This document shows positions 22,431-34,541 of a stretch of DNA of 64,000 bases, one piece after another. The position numbers and the translations under genes were made by a program. The DNA comes from Humulus lupulus (taxonomy: Eukaryota; Streptophyta; Magnoliopsida; Rosales; Cannabaceae), in NCBI RefSeq assembly GCF_963169125.1, contig NC_084793.1, positions 141,788,297 to 141,852,296 of the forward strand, in the 5' to 3' direction. The stretch's first letter is position 1; each line of letters starts with the position of its first letter. The notes under the pieces were generated by a model. The model was given only the letters and a program-made list of their open reading frames with translations, was not told the origin of the DNA and searched no databases.

Positions 22431-22793
22431 GGGTTTATACCTTTTTTGGACCCTGTATTTTTTTCCATTACCTGTTTGGACCCTGTGTTTTGACAAATTA
22501 CTTTTTGGACCCTATGTTTTGTAAAATAGTTAAAATATAACCCTAAACTCAATTTTGATGAAGAAAAAATTGAATATAACCACACAATTTTTAAGTAGAA
22601 TGATTTTATTTTTGTTCTGAATTATTAGTTTGGTAAATTATTTGTGATTTTAGTTAAAAAACATTGATCAAAATCAGATTTATGATTCTATTTTAACTAT
22701 TTTACAAAATATAGGGTTCAAAAAGTAATTTATCAAAACATAAGGTTCAAACAAATAATGGGAAAAAATACAGGGTCAAAAAAGTATAAACCC
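22431..22793. mobile_element. Fold-back MITE 1 (363 bp)
   Basis: Left end GGGTTTATACYTTTTTTGG and right end CCAAAAAAGTATAAACCC-type are inverted repeats about 120 bases long with an AT-rich centre. Each arm is built from tandem units around TTTGGACCCTGTATTTT (22450, 22480, 22510), mirrored by AAATACAGGGTC, ACATAAGGTTC and AAATATAGGGTTC. Non-coding. No convincing TSD. Probably Mutator-like or fold-back, by likeness to MITE 2. Confidence 0.75.
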
Positions 22794-24285
22794 TCCTTTA
22801 CACGGTCAGGCGGTAATTATTTCAATTATATGATTTTATAATTTTCTTTCTTGTATACAGTTTGTTCTTTCTTCTCTCTCGCTCTCTCTTTCTTTTGTTC
22901 GTATCATCTATACTATATATAAGTTTATATTTATTCTTTATTTCTCTATACTCAGGATAAGTTTTCTAGGCATTGGAGGCCTTTTCTAGTCACAAAGAGG
23001 TCCGTGATTTGTGGACTTTCTATTTTGGAAATAGGCTAGTTGAATTTCATTATCTTCTTTTGCAAATATATATAAATGAACTAGCAAAAAAATGCAAGCA
23101 CCTTTTTATATTTCCATCAGTTTTATCTTATACCAGAAAGACATAAGCAACAAAGTAGATTATATATATTTATATATAAAGCAAAAAGAAGCAGCTGTAA
23201 ACTATGATGGTAATGAAGGAAGTAACATAGACAAGCCAAGCCAATATAACAGACAAAAGCTCACAAAAGAGAAAGAGTAGAAAAAAGAATAAGTTTATTT
23301 TGTATTTTTAATTTTTAATTTTGTAATAGTAATATTCTGGTATGGTATATATCCACCTCCCCTTTCTCACAATTTTTTGTGATTATATACTGTACTACTC
23401 TTTTTGGTCGAAATCATGGTGTTTTATGAGATTGAGTGATGAATGTGATTGGTGGCAATGACCCTTTTCATGTTGGCATGGATGTGCTCACGCTGCTTAT
23501 ATCTATTTTTTTTTTTTAGAAATTTACTCAAAAAACTGTTTCGTCTCATTTTTTTACAGTGATGCGGGATTTTTAACAACTTTACGGCACCTCTCAAGTT
23601 TATTATTATTTTTTTACAGTGTGGTCGGCGATGATGACGAAAGCGGCTCCTTGGTCTTCCAAGCTACAGTACCGTAGAAATTTGCTCACGGAGATTTCGA
23701 CGATGCAGGCGTAAGTCTCCCAGTCGCCACCGGATCCTACAATGTGAGTTTCTCAACTTCACGGCTCAACGAAGCAGTCGCGGAAGAGCCAACAGTCGAA
23801 TTTGTTATGGGAGGATAAGGATGCGGGACTCGGAATAGCTGTTGATGAAGACTGTGATTTTGTCTGATCGGAGGGTCTGCAGATCCTTGCTGGGTTGTTG
23901 GATCACATGGATCGACGGTGAGGTTACACAGAAAAAGCAATGAGTGGAAGAAGAAGAAAAAGAAGAGCAATACGAAGCTTGTTAGAAAAAGATTCATCTA
24001 CGACATCTTTGCGAATAGGAAGATGAGCTTAATGTTTTGACTTTTTGTCTCAATGCCATGGCACTGTTGACTATTTGACTTGAATCTTGAGATCGATTTA
24101 ATGTGGTCCAACTGTGTATAGCAGATATTGTAATTATACCGACATAAGGAGGACGTTATTGACAAATTATGGAGTTCGTCTTGGGATAAATTGAAGACGT
24201 GGCGAGAGGGAACACCTCTGGTACATACACTTAATTATATGTTACGTAATCATATTTATATATTTTTGAGAAACATTGTATTGTA
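22794..24285. other. Intergenic region, no gene recognised
   Basis: Pyrimidine-rich tract near 22870-22895, poly-T at 23508-23518, and a more GC-balanced patch at 23610-24000 that could be a gene fragment, but I can give it no identity. The small ORFs here look random. Confidence 0.5.
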
Positions 24286-24985
24286 CGTGTTAGTGTATAC
24301 TTATAACACACTTATAATTTTAGTTTATTTTTAATATATGATTGGTTGTTTTTGTGTAATTTTTTTTAGTTGTTTCGAATTATGTATAATTATTTTCATG
24401 TTGTTATTTAGTTGTTTAAGTTTATATATAGATGTTTTGTTGTTGTGTTGATATCTAATTATTGTTACAAAAAAACATGATTGTATACAATGGATTAATT
24501 TCTAGTTGTTGTCAATTTATTGTTTTTTTAGTATGCAGTGGGCTAATGTTTGGTTATTGTCCAATTTTTCTTTTTAATTGTTTTTTAATGTGTGAGTATA
24601 TAATGAGTTAATGTTTAGTTCTTTTTAAAAATGTAATGGGTTGCCCTGTGTTGTTGTGAGATTGTTGCTTTTGTGTTATTTAGATTTTATGTATAGTTAT
24701 TTTTATGTTGGTTTTTAGTTGTTTAAGTTTATATATAGTTATTTTGTTATTGTGTTAATATCTATTTGTTGTTTAGTTGTTTTCAAATATATTTTGATTT
24801 GATTTTTAAAAAAAAAAACTTGTTAGCAAGTAGTAGATTAATTTTAGTTGTTGTCTTATTTTTGTTTTTTAGTTGTTTCATAGACACTGTATTTTTGTAA
24901 ATATAAAACTTTAAAAAATTATTTTTCGAAAATTTAAAGTAATATTTTTGAAAAAAAAAATCAGGATTGAAAAAAAAAAAGTATA
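24286..24985. repeat. T-rich region with a degenerate ~300-bp direct duplication
   Basis: TTTAGTTGTTTAAGTTTATATATAG followed by TGTTGATATCTAATTATTG at about 24405-24468 recurs as TTTTAGTTGTTTAAGTTTATATATAG with TGTTAATATCTATTTGTTG at about 24715-24772. Otherwise low-complexity T/G-rich DNA with no gene. Confidence 0.55.
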
Positions 24986-24994
24986 TTAAAAAAA

Positions 24995-25374
24995 GGGAAT
25001 ATACTCATTTGGTACCCTGTGTTTTTGCAAAGTATCATTTTGGTACCCTCTATTTTCAATAATGCTCATATCGTACCCTGTATTTTAAAATCGTACATAT
25101 TTGGTACCCTAAACTCAAATTTGATAGATAAAATTTTGTCAATATGATCAAACTGTCATCAGTTATATGTAATTATGTAATTAAATTTAAATTTGTAACT
25201 TACATAATTGACAGCAGTTTGATTAAATTGACAAAATTTTATCTATCAAATCTGAGTTTAGGATACCAAATATGTACGATTTTAAAATACAGGATACCAT
25301 ATGAGCATTATTGAATACAGAGGGTACCAAAATAATACTTTGCAAAAACATAGGGACCAAATGAGTATATTCCC
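24995..25374. mobile_element. Fold-back MITE 2, Mutator-like (380 bp)
   Basis: Nearly the whole element is a palindrome: GGGAATATACTCATTTGG at the left and its complement ATGAGTATATTCCC at the right, with arms of about 180 bases meeting near 25185. Arms contain tandem units around TTTGGTACCCTGTRTTTT. It is flanked by TTAAAAAAA at 24986-24994 and 25375-25383, a 9-bp duplication as made by Mutator-type transposases. It lies about 400 bp past the TIC62 stop codon. Confidence 0.85.
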
Positions 25375-25776
25375 TTAAAAAAAACCGCTTTGATAAAATG
25401 GCTATAATTCAAGTGGAGTCATCCTTGTATTTATTACATGACAAATTCAAGAATTCAGACATCGTAACTGTAGAGATGTCCACAACACCTAATCCGGTAA
25501 TGTTATACAAACTTTCACAACTTATTAAGAAAAATGACTCAGAAATGAAGTGAAAAGAAATATTTAGAGCTATATAACATACAATATGAATATTCTCATA
25601 ACTGCCGCAACTTCATTTGCTTTCCTCTTCATAGATATGAGTAACCTCCTTATTCAGGCATTATTGTTTTCTTCAATGATTCTGTGAAACTCAGTAAGCT
25701 CAGGAATATGCTGAAAATAAGCTTTTAGCCTATCAAAAGACTGAATAGTTTACCTCATTAAATGATGACCTAGAAT

Positions 25777-28700
25777 TTACTTGAAAGACGGTGAAGATGG
25801 CGATGGGGAAACAGGGGGCTTCAAGTCTTCATACCTATTTATAATAAAGTTTGTTGAACGAAACAGCTTTTCCTTGACAAAAAAGAAAAAGTTCTAGCAA
25901 GACAATTACATTCCCAAATAAAATTGCATGAGCATATAATGCAGTAACCTTTGTTTTCATGCCTTAACAAAACAAATATTTGCTCACATGGTAAAAGGTG
26001 ATAGTGGTCTTGGCTTTGGTTTGGCATGATCCTGTTCCTTGATCTTTGTCTTATCTTCAGCAGGAACTTGCACTGAGCTCCCTGCTGATGCGGTACTATC
26101 CACAGCCAATGGTGTTGAGGAGACCGTTACATTTGGAGTACTTGGAGATGGTGATGTGGGAGGCTTCAGGTCATCATATCTGAAAATGTAGAATGTGCAG
26201 AGTTCATGAGAGCAAATAGAGGAATATACTTATGTGATGCCAAAAACTTGAGTACAAGCATCGGGCATGTTCATTCGACGAGGCTTGCAAACAATGTCTT
26301 AATTAATCACTTAATATACTAATTACCAGAGTTAAGATAAACACATTAACACAATCATTTTAAACCATCATGCCAAACCTTCATAATCTTTTCATTTATT
26401 TAAGTGGTTATGTCATGTGTATGGACCCCTTTCAAAACTCCAGAATTAAGTTCAAATTTGAAGGCAAATGAAAGAATATAAAAAAGCCAGCATGTATCAC
26501 GAAAGTTTGGACCCCTTTGACTAAGGGCTGTACTGCATTAAATATGGAACCCTTCCCTATTGTTGAACCCTCATCACCCTTGCTTGGTTCTAGTTTCAAC
26601 TTATATTTGTGGATTTCTTTTTTTTTTTTTCAAATTATTTTTGTTTTTAGGCCATTAAATTCTGTAAAATAAACTAAATAAAGAATATCATAAAAGCCTT
26701 ACGCAGGGTATGGTGAAAGATAATAAGATGAAATCTTGGGAGGACCATTTTCAGCAACACTATCTATCACAAGCTTTGCAGCCTCGTTGCCTTCAGAAGA
26801 TGGTGAAGCAAGCTCACTTAATTTTGATTCATCTAAAGGATTTTTTTTGTGGCCACTGGGTGTTGGGCTTGGAGAGCTAGGTGGCTTCAAATCTTCATAG
26901 CTGAAAAATAACAGGTATGGCAACAAAGATGAAAAAATAATATCAGATACTCAACAATGTCTAATGTTAAAGCATTTTACATTCTTAAATTCATATAGAT
27001 AGTAACCCTTTACAGAATTTGATTATCTTTCACAGTTTCAGATTCAGTGAGAACAGAAATATTTTCCGCGTTAGATTCTTGCTGCCATAGGCAAATATCA
27101 TAAACTGTCTTATAGAGAAATCCTATTATCAGCCAAAGAAATAAAAATGACAGAAAAAATTAGAAGTTTGTAACATTTAGGGTCAAGTATATGAAATTAT
27201 GAATGTTCAAAGAGAAAATAAAAATAAGTTTACGCAGAATAAGGTTAGAGAGTGATTGTTTTCTTCACTTCTGTCCTTATATCGTCATCAATAACAGTTT
27301 TTAAGACTTCCTTTGAAGGAGTGGGAACAGATGCCTCAGACCAAGCAACTACCACACTTGCTTTGGTGGCACCAGGAGTAGTGCTTGGAGTTGGAGTAGG
27401 AGATGTAGGTGGTTTTAAGTCTTCATAACTTTTTATTGGCCATATGGGGAAAAAATATTAACAAAGATAATGGTTTTATTCCAATGAATGTTTTTTCTTA
27501 TACAAATGACAGTAAAGAGTATATTGGCTCACGCAGTATAAGGAGACAGTGGTTGTGGTGCAATTTGGTCTGCTTTTACAGGTTCCTTCCCAGAAGAAGA
27601 TTTTGGCTCCTCAGACTTAGAAGGTGCTAAATCAGGCTCCACCACTGCACTTGATTCCTGATGACATGGGAGGGACCAAAGGACTTAAATTTTGCAATGA
27701 CAGTCTTTTTAGTTGAGCACTTTGATGACACTATTCAGTCTATCTTTTACTTTCTACTCGTGCCAAGAAGAAAAAAAAATATAGAAATATTTCTTTTTCA
27801 CACTAAAAGAAGGGGTCAGAAGAAGAAATGTGCACAAGTATTGAAAAGACAATGGTCATATATCATATGGACTTTATAGCCTTTAATTTACGAGCTCTTA
27901 CTGGTCACTGATAGCAGTGAAGATCATTGCTGGAATTGACAAGAAGTGAAATAACTCAAATGTTATAATGCAAACTTGAATGGTGCAAAGCGCTCATATC
28001 AAGTTTTCAGACATGAAATTCATGGAAAAATGATGATGTCATCATCTCCATACAAGAAAAGAGTGAGGATACCTTAGGTGGGAATGAGCCAGCTCTGTCA
28101 GATGGTATCTTTCTTAGAAGTTCTTCCATGGGAGTCAATGGAGCAGTCGTCTCTGCAACCACTTCCACTACTTTGCAGTATGACAGATCACGATTTTTAG
28201 CCATGCTTGCCATGAGCTCTGCCACCTTAGTTAAGTAATTGAAAATTATGTAGTCGTTAGAGGATGAACTTCAAGTTTCTCATCTAAAAGTATATAGTGA
28301 TGCTCAAATCTAAAATAGTATAGCACAGTAAGAATACCTGGAGATTTGACACCAACCCACCAAACAGCATATCTTGCTGTGAGAGTGTAATATTATGTGT
28401 TTCCTTGAAAGCATCAGTAGGCCTTTCCATTCCACCAGGTCTCACTATCTGAGATCACCATTTTATGAGTACCTTGCACTAAACACCTAGAACTTCTGCA
28501 TTGAATTAAATCCTCTGCTACTGAAAACTTTAGTTACTAACCGTATAGGGAATTCCACTGGCTATCAGAGCTTCCTCTGCCTTCCTTTTCCATAGTAGCA
28601 CTCCCCAAAATAAACTTTATAAGCAGGAGACATCCAGTAAATCAATCAAATATTGGCATATTTTCTTTTGTTAAATTAAACATCCTTCAAAATGTTATGT

Positions 28701-30819
28701 CGGTATGAGAAGTAAGGAGAAAATAAAATGTATTAACTTACTTTAGAATAGCAGCGGGAAATCCAACCTTGTTTGTTCCCAGAGATGTTAGCAAAATGAA
28801 GTGGTCCACTTTTGCAACAGTTGCTGCACATCAAGGCTTGCTCAAATTTCATACTAACTTATATAAGAGACTAGTGACCAAAAATTTTAAAAAAAAAAGT
28901 TCATTTGCAACAGGAGATCAACTACCACCGGTACTCTTTCAGTTCCTGAATATTATCAAAGCTATCTAAAGCTGCTAGGAAGAGTAGAAAAGCAAGCCCT
29001 TGGTTGGCCATGCTGGGTTGACCAATTCATGCTTGTTTCAAGAAAAACAGTTACAAGTTCATTCAACAATTGGAGTCAATTACAATTGACTCTGTGTTTT
29101 GAGTTTTCAATCCAAATACATATCAGAAGCTTGTCTCAAACACTATGAGATTTATTATGAATTTATCCAAAACAAAAGTTTTCCTGTAATCAAGCAATTC
29201 ATGTACTTGGCATTTATTTATTTTTCTTTCTTTAACTTCTTTCGAGTCATAAATCCAAATTCATGCAATTAAACCACAGTGGATAATGGACATGAGCCCA
29301 GTAAGTTTGTGTCATAAAAAAACACAACCAGCATTTTACATTAATCATAACTTTGAATAAATCCCTTACCTGCCTCAACAAGATTTTTGGTCGCCAGATA
29401 ATCAATATGATATGGTCCGGAAATATCAAAAACTTCCTTCTCACTTGCACCAATGCAGCAGAGAACCACAGATGCATTGCCTAATGCTCGTACAATCTGA
29501 TCTTTTTTCTCTAAGTCACATTGCACGATTTCAAGCTTTTCTACAGCTGGGCTACAGACCAAAAAGTATCTGTTATTTGCTATAGGAGCATACTACAGTA
29601 CTGGATAACAACTTACTTATATGCAACTATTATTTTTTGTTGTCTTTCTTTTTCTTTTCCTTTTTGTCTCTATGATATTATGCTACAAAATCAAATGTAA
29701 TGTAAGAACAAACTGATATTTTCAACTTTGCTTACGTTGAGTTTCTCCACCTGCATTTTCCATCTTCATTTGTTTTACACTCTGCAGATAAGTTATTGTC
29801 TCAGTATAAAAAACCATACTTTTAAGTTAAAGTAGAAAAGCACTCGTGTCACCAATTAAACATGTACTTCTACTAGAGGTTTTGCTCTTTCAGCACTCCT
29901 CACACCAGCTCTGACTTGGAACCCCAGTTTCAAAAGCTCCCTGGATAATTTTGAGAGCTTAAAAATTTCAGAACAAAACGATAAGTTGAATCATATCACA
30001 TAAAAGGAGAAGTGGTAAAAAATTAACCTCACTGCTCGTGAGCCTACTCGACCAGTAGCACCAGCAACAAATGCAAGGTTCTCATCTTTTGAGTCCTTTG
30101 GAGTTGCCTTAGATGTCTCTGAGCTGAATTTTGTTGTCCCTGGTACAAATATTGGATATTAGTTGCATATAGGATGGTAAAGTAAGCAATGGAGACCAAG
30201 TTTTCATGACAACCCAGATATAAAGAACAAGACTTCAGTTTTGCATAAATGCTACGTATTTGAGTAATACACTGCAAGAGGAAGAAACTTATACTCACAA
30301 GAACTTCCCAAACCAACAAGGAGTTGGGATCATATGTCCCATTTATTTAAATATACATATATACATACACATTAAAATATAGTCGTAACTTCCATTTCAC
30401 TAATATATAATTCAGTAAAAAGAATTGTATCCAATCCATTATACCTATTAATGGGATACTATGAAAGATTCCTGGTTATTAAGTAAATATATTATTAAAC
30501 TTTTTCTAACATTTCTACATGATTCCATAAAGAAAAAACAAAACCAAATACATCATATAAAAAAAAAACCATTTCAAGAAATCGCTGAAATAACGAGAAT
30601 GTGAAGCAAAAAAAAGTTAATAAATTGTATACCGGAAGCTTGAGCTGTGATAGGAAGGAATTTGAAACTTTTGAGATTTGGGTTTCTCTTGGAATTGGGA
30701 AACTTGAGTAGGTGATTGTGTAAGAAAGGTTTGTCTGAGAGCCCAGGTCTGGGAATGGCGGAAGAAGATGGTAAAAGGGTCAAAGCTGATGAGTGAAGAG
30801 AGCAACGGCAACCCTCCAT
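25777..30819 (-). CDS. TIC62: Protein TIC62, chloroplastic (NAD(P)-binding, FNR-tethering); in-frame stop in exon 11
   Basis: Fourteen exons joined by GT-AG introns: 30819-30633, 30139-30028, 29940-29868, 29781-29736, 29546-29370, 28823-28742, 28614-28542, 28448-28338, 28225-28073, 27657-27533, 27428-27234, 26900-26703, 26179-25988, 25834-25777. Phases agree at every junction and sum to 593 codons plus stop, inside the family range. Exon 1 is a Ser-rich transit peptide. Exon 2 has the dinucleotide-binding loop GATGRVGSR; exons 5-9 complete the short-chain dehydrogenase-like fold (VDHFILLTSLGTNK, IVRPGGMERPTDAF, VAELMASMAKN). Exons 10-14 form four repeats of the type LSPYxA-YEDLKPP-SPSP, known to bind ferredoxin-NADP reductase. 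The oddity is a TAA at 27245-27247 where the repeat expects Ser. Exon 11 is 195 nt with equal phases, so skipping it restores 528 aa. ATG 30819 is chosen because the transit peptide starts there. Confidence 0.93.
27245..27247 (-). other. TIC62: In-frame TAA inside TIC62 exon 11
   Basis: Minus-strand codons read ACT CTC TAA CCT TAT TCT GC, where the other repeats have L-S-P-Y. A single C to A change (TCA to TAA) explains it. If exon 11 is kept the protein ends after 440 residues, with the dehydrogenase-like domain and only the first FNR-binding repeat. Confidence 0.85.
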
Positions 30820-32111
30820 TGCCTTAGATGACCAAAGCCTCAAATTTGAAACATGGAAAGGAAAGAGACAAGGGAGGAGAAAGAGTGATTTAAAGTTGAA
30901 GTTGGAGTAGTAGTGGCGCGCACCACGGTTCACTCCATCTGGATATGATGGGTCCCATGGGAATTCCCCGGTTGCATTCTGCGTGCTGCCACCTGTCCTC
31001 ATTTTTATTTTTCTAAGATAATTTCCCGTTTTTTTTTTTATAACAACTCTTTAAATTTGGATGATTATGAGTTATATTTACGGTTTTTTTTTTTTATGGG
31101 AGCTTCTAGAGTCTCTCGCTTTATTTTCCAAGACTAAGTCTTATGGTCATTTTTGGTCGTTGGATGGGGTGATTGAATGGTAGGATTTGAGTTGAAGCTT
31201 AAGTGGTGTAAAATACGAAAATACCCCTAACTTCTTCCCTATAACCGACAACCGTTCCTTTTTATTTTTTTCTTTGGTTTGGTTATTATATTCTAAAATA
31301 TATTTACATTACACTGTACCCTGACAATGATTTGCTAAATTTGTCCTCACACTTTTTCTGAATTTAAAAAAAAAAAATATAGTGCAAATGCCTTGGTATA
31401 TTCCCACTCAATTACTTTTTTGTATCGGGTCCACTACAATGGGTTCAGGTCCCACGTTTGAAAAACCATTTTGGGCTTCTAAATCGAAATAAAACAAATT
31501 ATCCAATTCATGTGAATTTAGATTTGAGTCTTCCATTTCTAATACACTACAAATAAGAAGATTTAAGGAAAATTATGCATAACAAGGAGGAAAATTTTTG
31601 CTCATAAGAAAACTAATAAAGTATATATTAAAAGGGTGGTGACAATTGAATTTTTTTTTATGGCAAATTACCCCACATCTTTAAATGTATAACAAAAAAT
31701 TGTGCTAATCGGTTAATTATCGTAAATATGCGTGTTGTTATATTTTCATATAAAAATTTCCTATTTACTACAACTAAAAAAAAGGTTTAGGCATAGAAAC
31801 TTTTATTTTTCCATATATGCTTAAAACAAATTAAACATTTACATTATTTTTCATTAATTTCAAAATCAGCCACTAATTTCGTAATATGTATACTAAAGAT
31901 CATGAAATTGATGAATTTCGTTTTCGAAAATAATCAATGGGAGAGAGTGAACCCCCTATAATTGTGATAACATATTGCGTAATATACTCAGACTAAATCG
32001 AGAGAATCAAAACACCGTTATTTTCCAGTTTCTGTCATTGATCGTATGTGTTTATGATTTTCATATGTACCGTAGTTCTTTCGTTCTCTGAAAATGTAAA
32101 CACATCAGACT
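30820..32111 (-). promoter_or_regulatory. TIC62 upstream region
   Basis: Single-copy-looking DNA between the TIC62 start and the first solo LTR, expected to hold its 5' UTR and promoter. The reading frame of exon 1 stays open upstream to 31002, but the transit-peptide start at 30819 fits better. I cannot place the TATA box or the transcription start with confidence, and I see no other gene. Confidence 0.45.
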
Positions 32112-32116
32112 TCAAC

Positions 32117-34154
32117 TGTCATGACCCGAGCCCTAGGCTGTGGCAGATTTGTAATATCCATAACTTGGGTGGTCAAAGGTCAAACTTTGACCCTCGGTGG
32201 AAAATAGTCTTTATAAATGATCCTTTAATTTATATTAAATATTACTATAATTATAAGTCGAAATAATGGAATAACTCCTATGATTATATATGAAAATATT
32301 ACGGATAAAAGTAGGATCATTTATCTTAATACATAGAATAATAATATCCCCACAGTTATGTAGTCACCAAACAGTAAAATTTAATAAGTCATAAACTACC
32401 CAAAATAATACTTGGCATCCACCATTCCTCATTTCTAACTAGGACATAGCTAATTTAGATGTACAGGCCGATAGGTTCCAAATTAAATACATAAAATGTT
32501 CAAAAGATAGGACTATGGCACTAAACACATTGGCTTCAGCAATAATTCACATTTTTCCACGTTCGCGTCACTAGGCTCCTGGAATGGGAGAGATAGGGGT
32601 GAGCTTATAAAGCCCAGTAGGAAAGCAACTAACAACATAAGACTCAAAAGTTCAATAAAAACCCCTGCATGGTTAGCTTTTTAAAACAAAACACATATCA
32701 TCATGTATAAACCAAAATAGAGAAACCACAAATAATCATAAGAGCATAGCTACAAGTGCACATCACACCGTCCACTAGATCCCTAGTTCTCGTTACCCAC
32801 CATAGAAAATCCGACATCCTAAACCGGGTAGCCGGACCTGATAACCACCACAATGGGGAGGCTCAGAACACTTCCTGTAGACAGATGCTAGGTCTTTACA
32901 CCTACAGGTGAGTGGACACCTGATCTACCTATGATGATACAGAGACTAGGTCGTGAAACAACAACGTGCACCAATCATGATCACTATGGCTCTCATCGGT
33001 ATAATCAAATGCAGGTAAACATGAAAAGAAATAAACATATTCCATTTATATTTTAGAAAATTGGGCAGCATAACAACTACATTTGAATAAACCCAAAAAT
33101 CATAACCTGCATAAATAAGTGAACAAAAATATATATTTGGCACTCAGTGCCCTCAGAACAGATCAGAAAACATGTAGGTTAAGTTTTTCAATTTTTCAAA
33201 CATTTTATAAATATCGAAATTGGAATATGTTGAATGCAATTTGATACGAGTAAAATAAGTCCAATAGTCTAGTTGAGTCCCTACCTCTTTAGATACCTCC
33301 TTAGAATTTAATCCGAGCCCAAAGCAACGCTCCTAAGCTTATCGATGATCTTAGAATGATTTAGTCCGATTTTAATATCACGTTTTTCCTACGTGCACCA
33401 AATGAGCAAACAATTATCATCATAGCATTCCTTATTCAAAATCGTGTCCAATGACATATAATATGACCATATATAAAATTTCAAGTTTCGGAACCTCACC
33501 CAAGCGGTGCACAATAGCGGTTGGTGGCGGTACCGGAAACGTCAACGAATATATGCATGGCATATATCAAAACGATCATCCCGATGAGTACATCACGAAA
33601 GTACAGCTCCTTCGCCCAAATGACCTCCGGTGTCACCGTAAAACGCTTCCAAAGGGCAGAGATACCCAAAATCTTGCCGGAGAAAAACGGCGAGTTGACC
33701 GGAATGACTTAGTGGGTTTTGTTCCTCTCTTCACGCTGGTTCCAAAGGTACCAACCACTTGCCGAGTGGTGGTCGGAGTTGGCTGGAAAACACAGTCAAA
33801 GTTGACGGACCAAAACTTTGATTGGCGATTCCGAACGATTAACGGCGAGTTGGGCGGTGCCGCTTGGCAGTTGAGGTCGCCGGAGCAAGGCGAAACCGAT
33901 GAGCTGCCGCGCGTCAAAAATGGTGGCCGGTGGTGGTTGGGTCTGGTGTCTTGCCACCGGTTGCCGAGAGAAGAAGAAGAAGAAGAAGAAGAAGAAGAAG
34001 AAGAAGGAGAAGAGAGTGCTCGGGAAGGAAAAGGAAAAAGAAAGAAAAAGAAAAGAAAAGAAAAAAAAATATGCTTATTTTTAAAACAAGTGGGTCCCAC
34101 CACTTAAATAATATATATATTCTTTTTTTTTTTTTTCTTTTCTGAGTCTTCACA
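32117..34154. repeat. Solo LTR 1 (2038 bp), TSD TCAAC
   Basis: Begins TGTCATGACCCGAGCC and ends GAGTCTTCACA, flanked by TCAAC at 32112-32116 and 34155-34159. Carries the GTGAGCTTATAAAGCCCAG block in the same place as the other Tekay-like LTRs. The 33451-34107 open frame lies inside it and is an LTR by-product. There is no internal region, so two LTRs probably recombined to one. Orientation not decided. Confidence 0.85.
33968..34006. repeat. (GAA)n microsatellite
   Basis: About twelve GAA units inside solo LTR 1, followed by a purine-rich run to about 34070. It accounts for the Glu- and Lys-rich open frames in the area. Confidence 0.9.
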
Positions 34155-34159
34155 TCAAC

Positions 34160-34536
34160 GATGTGTGTAATGACGCAGTAAATCCAACAGTGTTACTGTA
34201 ATGCGTAATTTTTGTCCCACCGGTGAAGATTTTTGACTGACCAGTAAAATGTTATGGCCGACCAGTGGAGTATTTTGACCGAGCAGTCATTTGTTTTGCC
34301 CGACAATAAAGTGTTTCGCTACACCAGAGATATGTCATGCTAGACCAGAGATGTGTCATTTACTGACCAAAGATGTGTCATGGTAGAGCAGAGGTGTGCT
34401 AGAAGAGTGCTTTGCCTATACCGACCAGAGGTGTGCTAGATGTGTGCTAGAGGTGTGCTTTGCCTATGCCGATGAGAGGTGATTGCCTATGTCGACCGGT
34501 GAGTTGTCTTGGCCAATACATATACCAATATGCCCA
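34160..34536. repeat. Degenerate short-repeat region between two solo LTRs
   Basis: About 34230-34500 is made of imperfect units around GACCAGAGRTGTGTCAT and GAGGTGTGCTAGA, for example ACCAGAGATATGTCATG, ACCAGAGATGTGTCATT, ACCAAAGATGTGTCATG. No gene seen. Confidence 0.55.
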
Positions 34537-34541
34537 ATATT

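Noticed and set aside
23737..23997. 86-codon minus-strand frame with a hydrophobic Phe-rich start
   Set aside because: The Phe run comes from an AAGAAGAAG tract. No homologue recognised, no splice context, and the region has no other coding signal.
30820..31002. In-frame upstream extension of TIC62 exon 1
   Set aside because: The extension lacks transit-peptide features. The ATG at 30819 begins a typical Ser-rich transit peptide and leaves the upstream part as 5' UTR.
33451..34107. 218-codon open frame on the + strand with Glu/Lys runs
   Set aside because: Lies wholly within solo LTR 1 (TSD TCAAC on both sides). The acidic and basic runs come from the GAA microsatellite and the purine tract.
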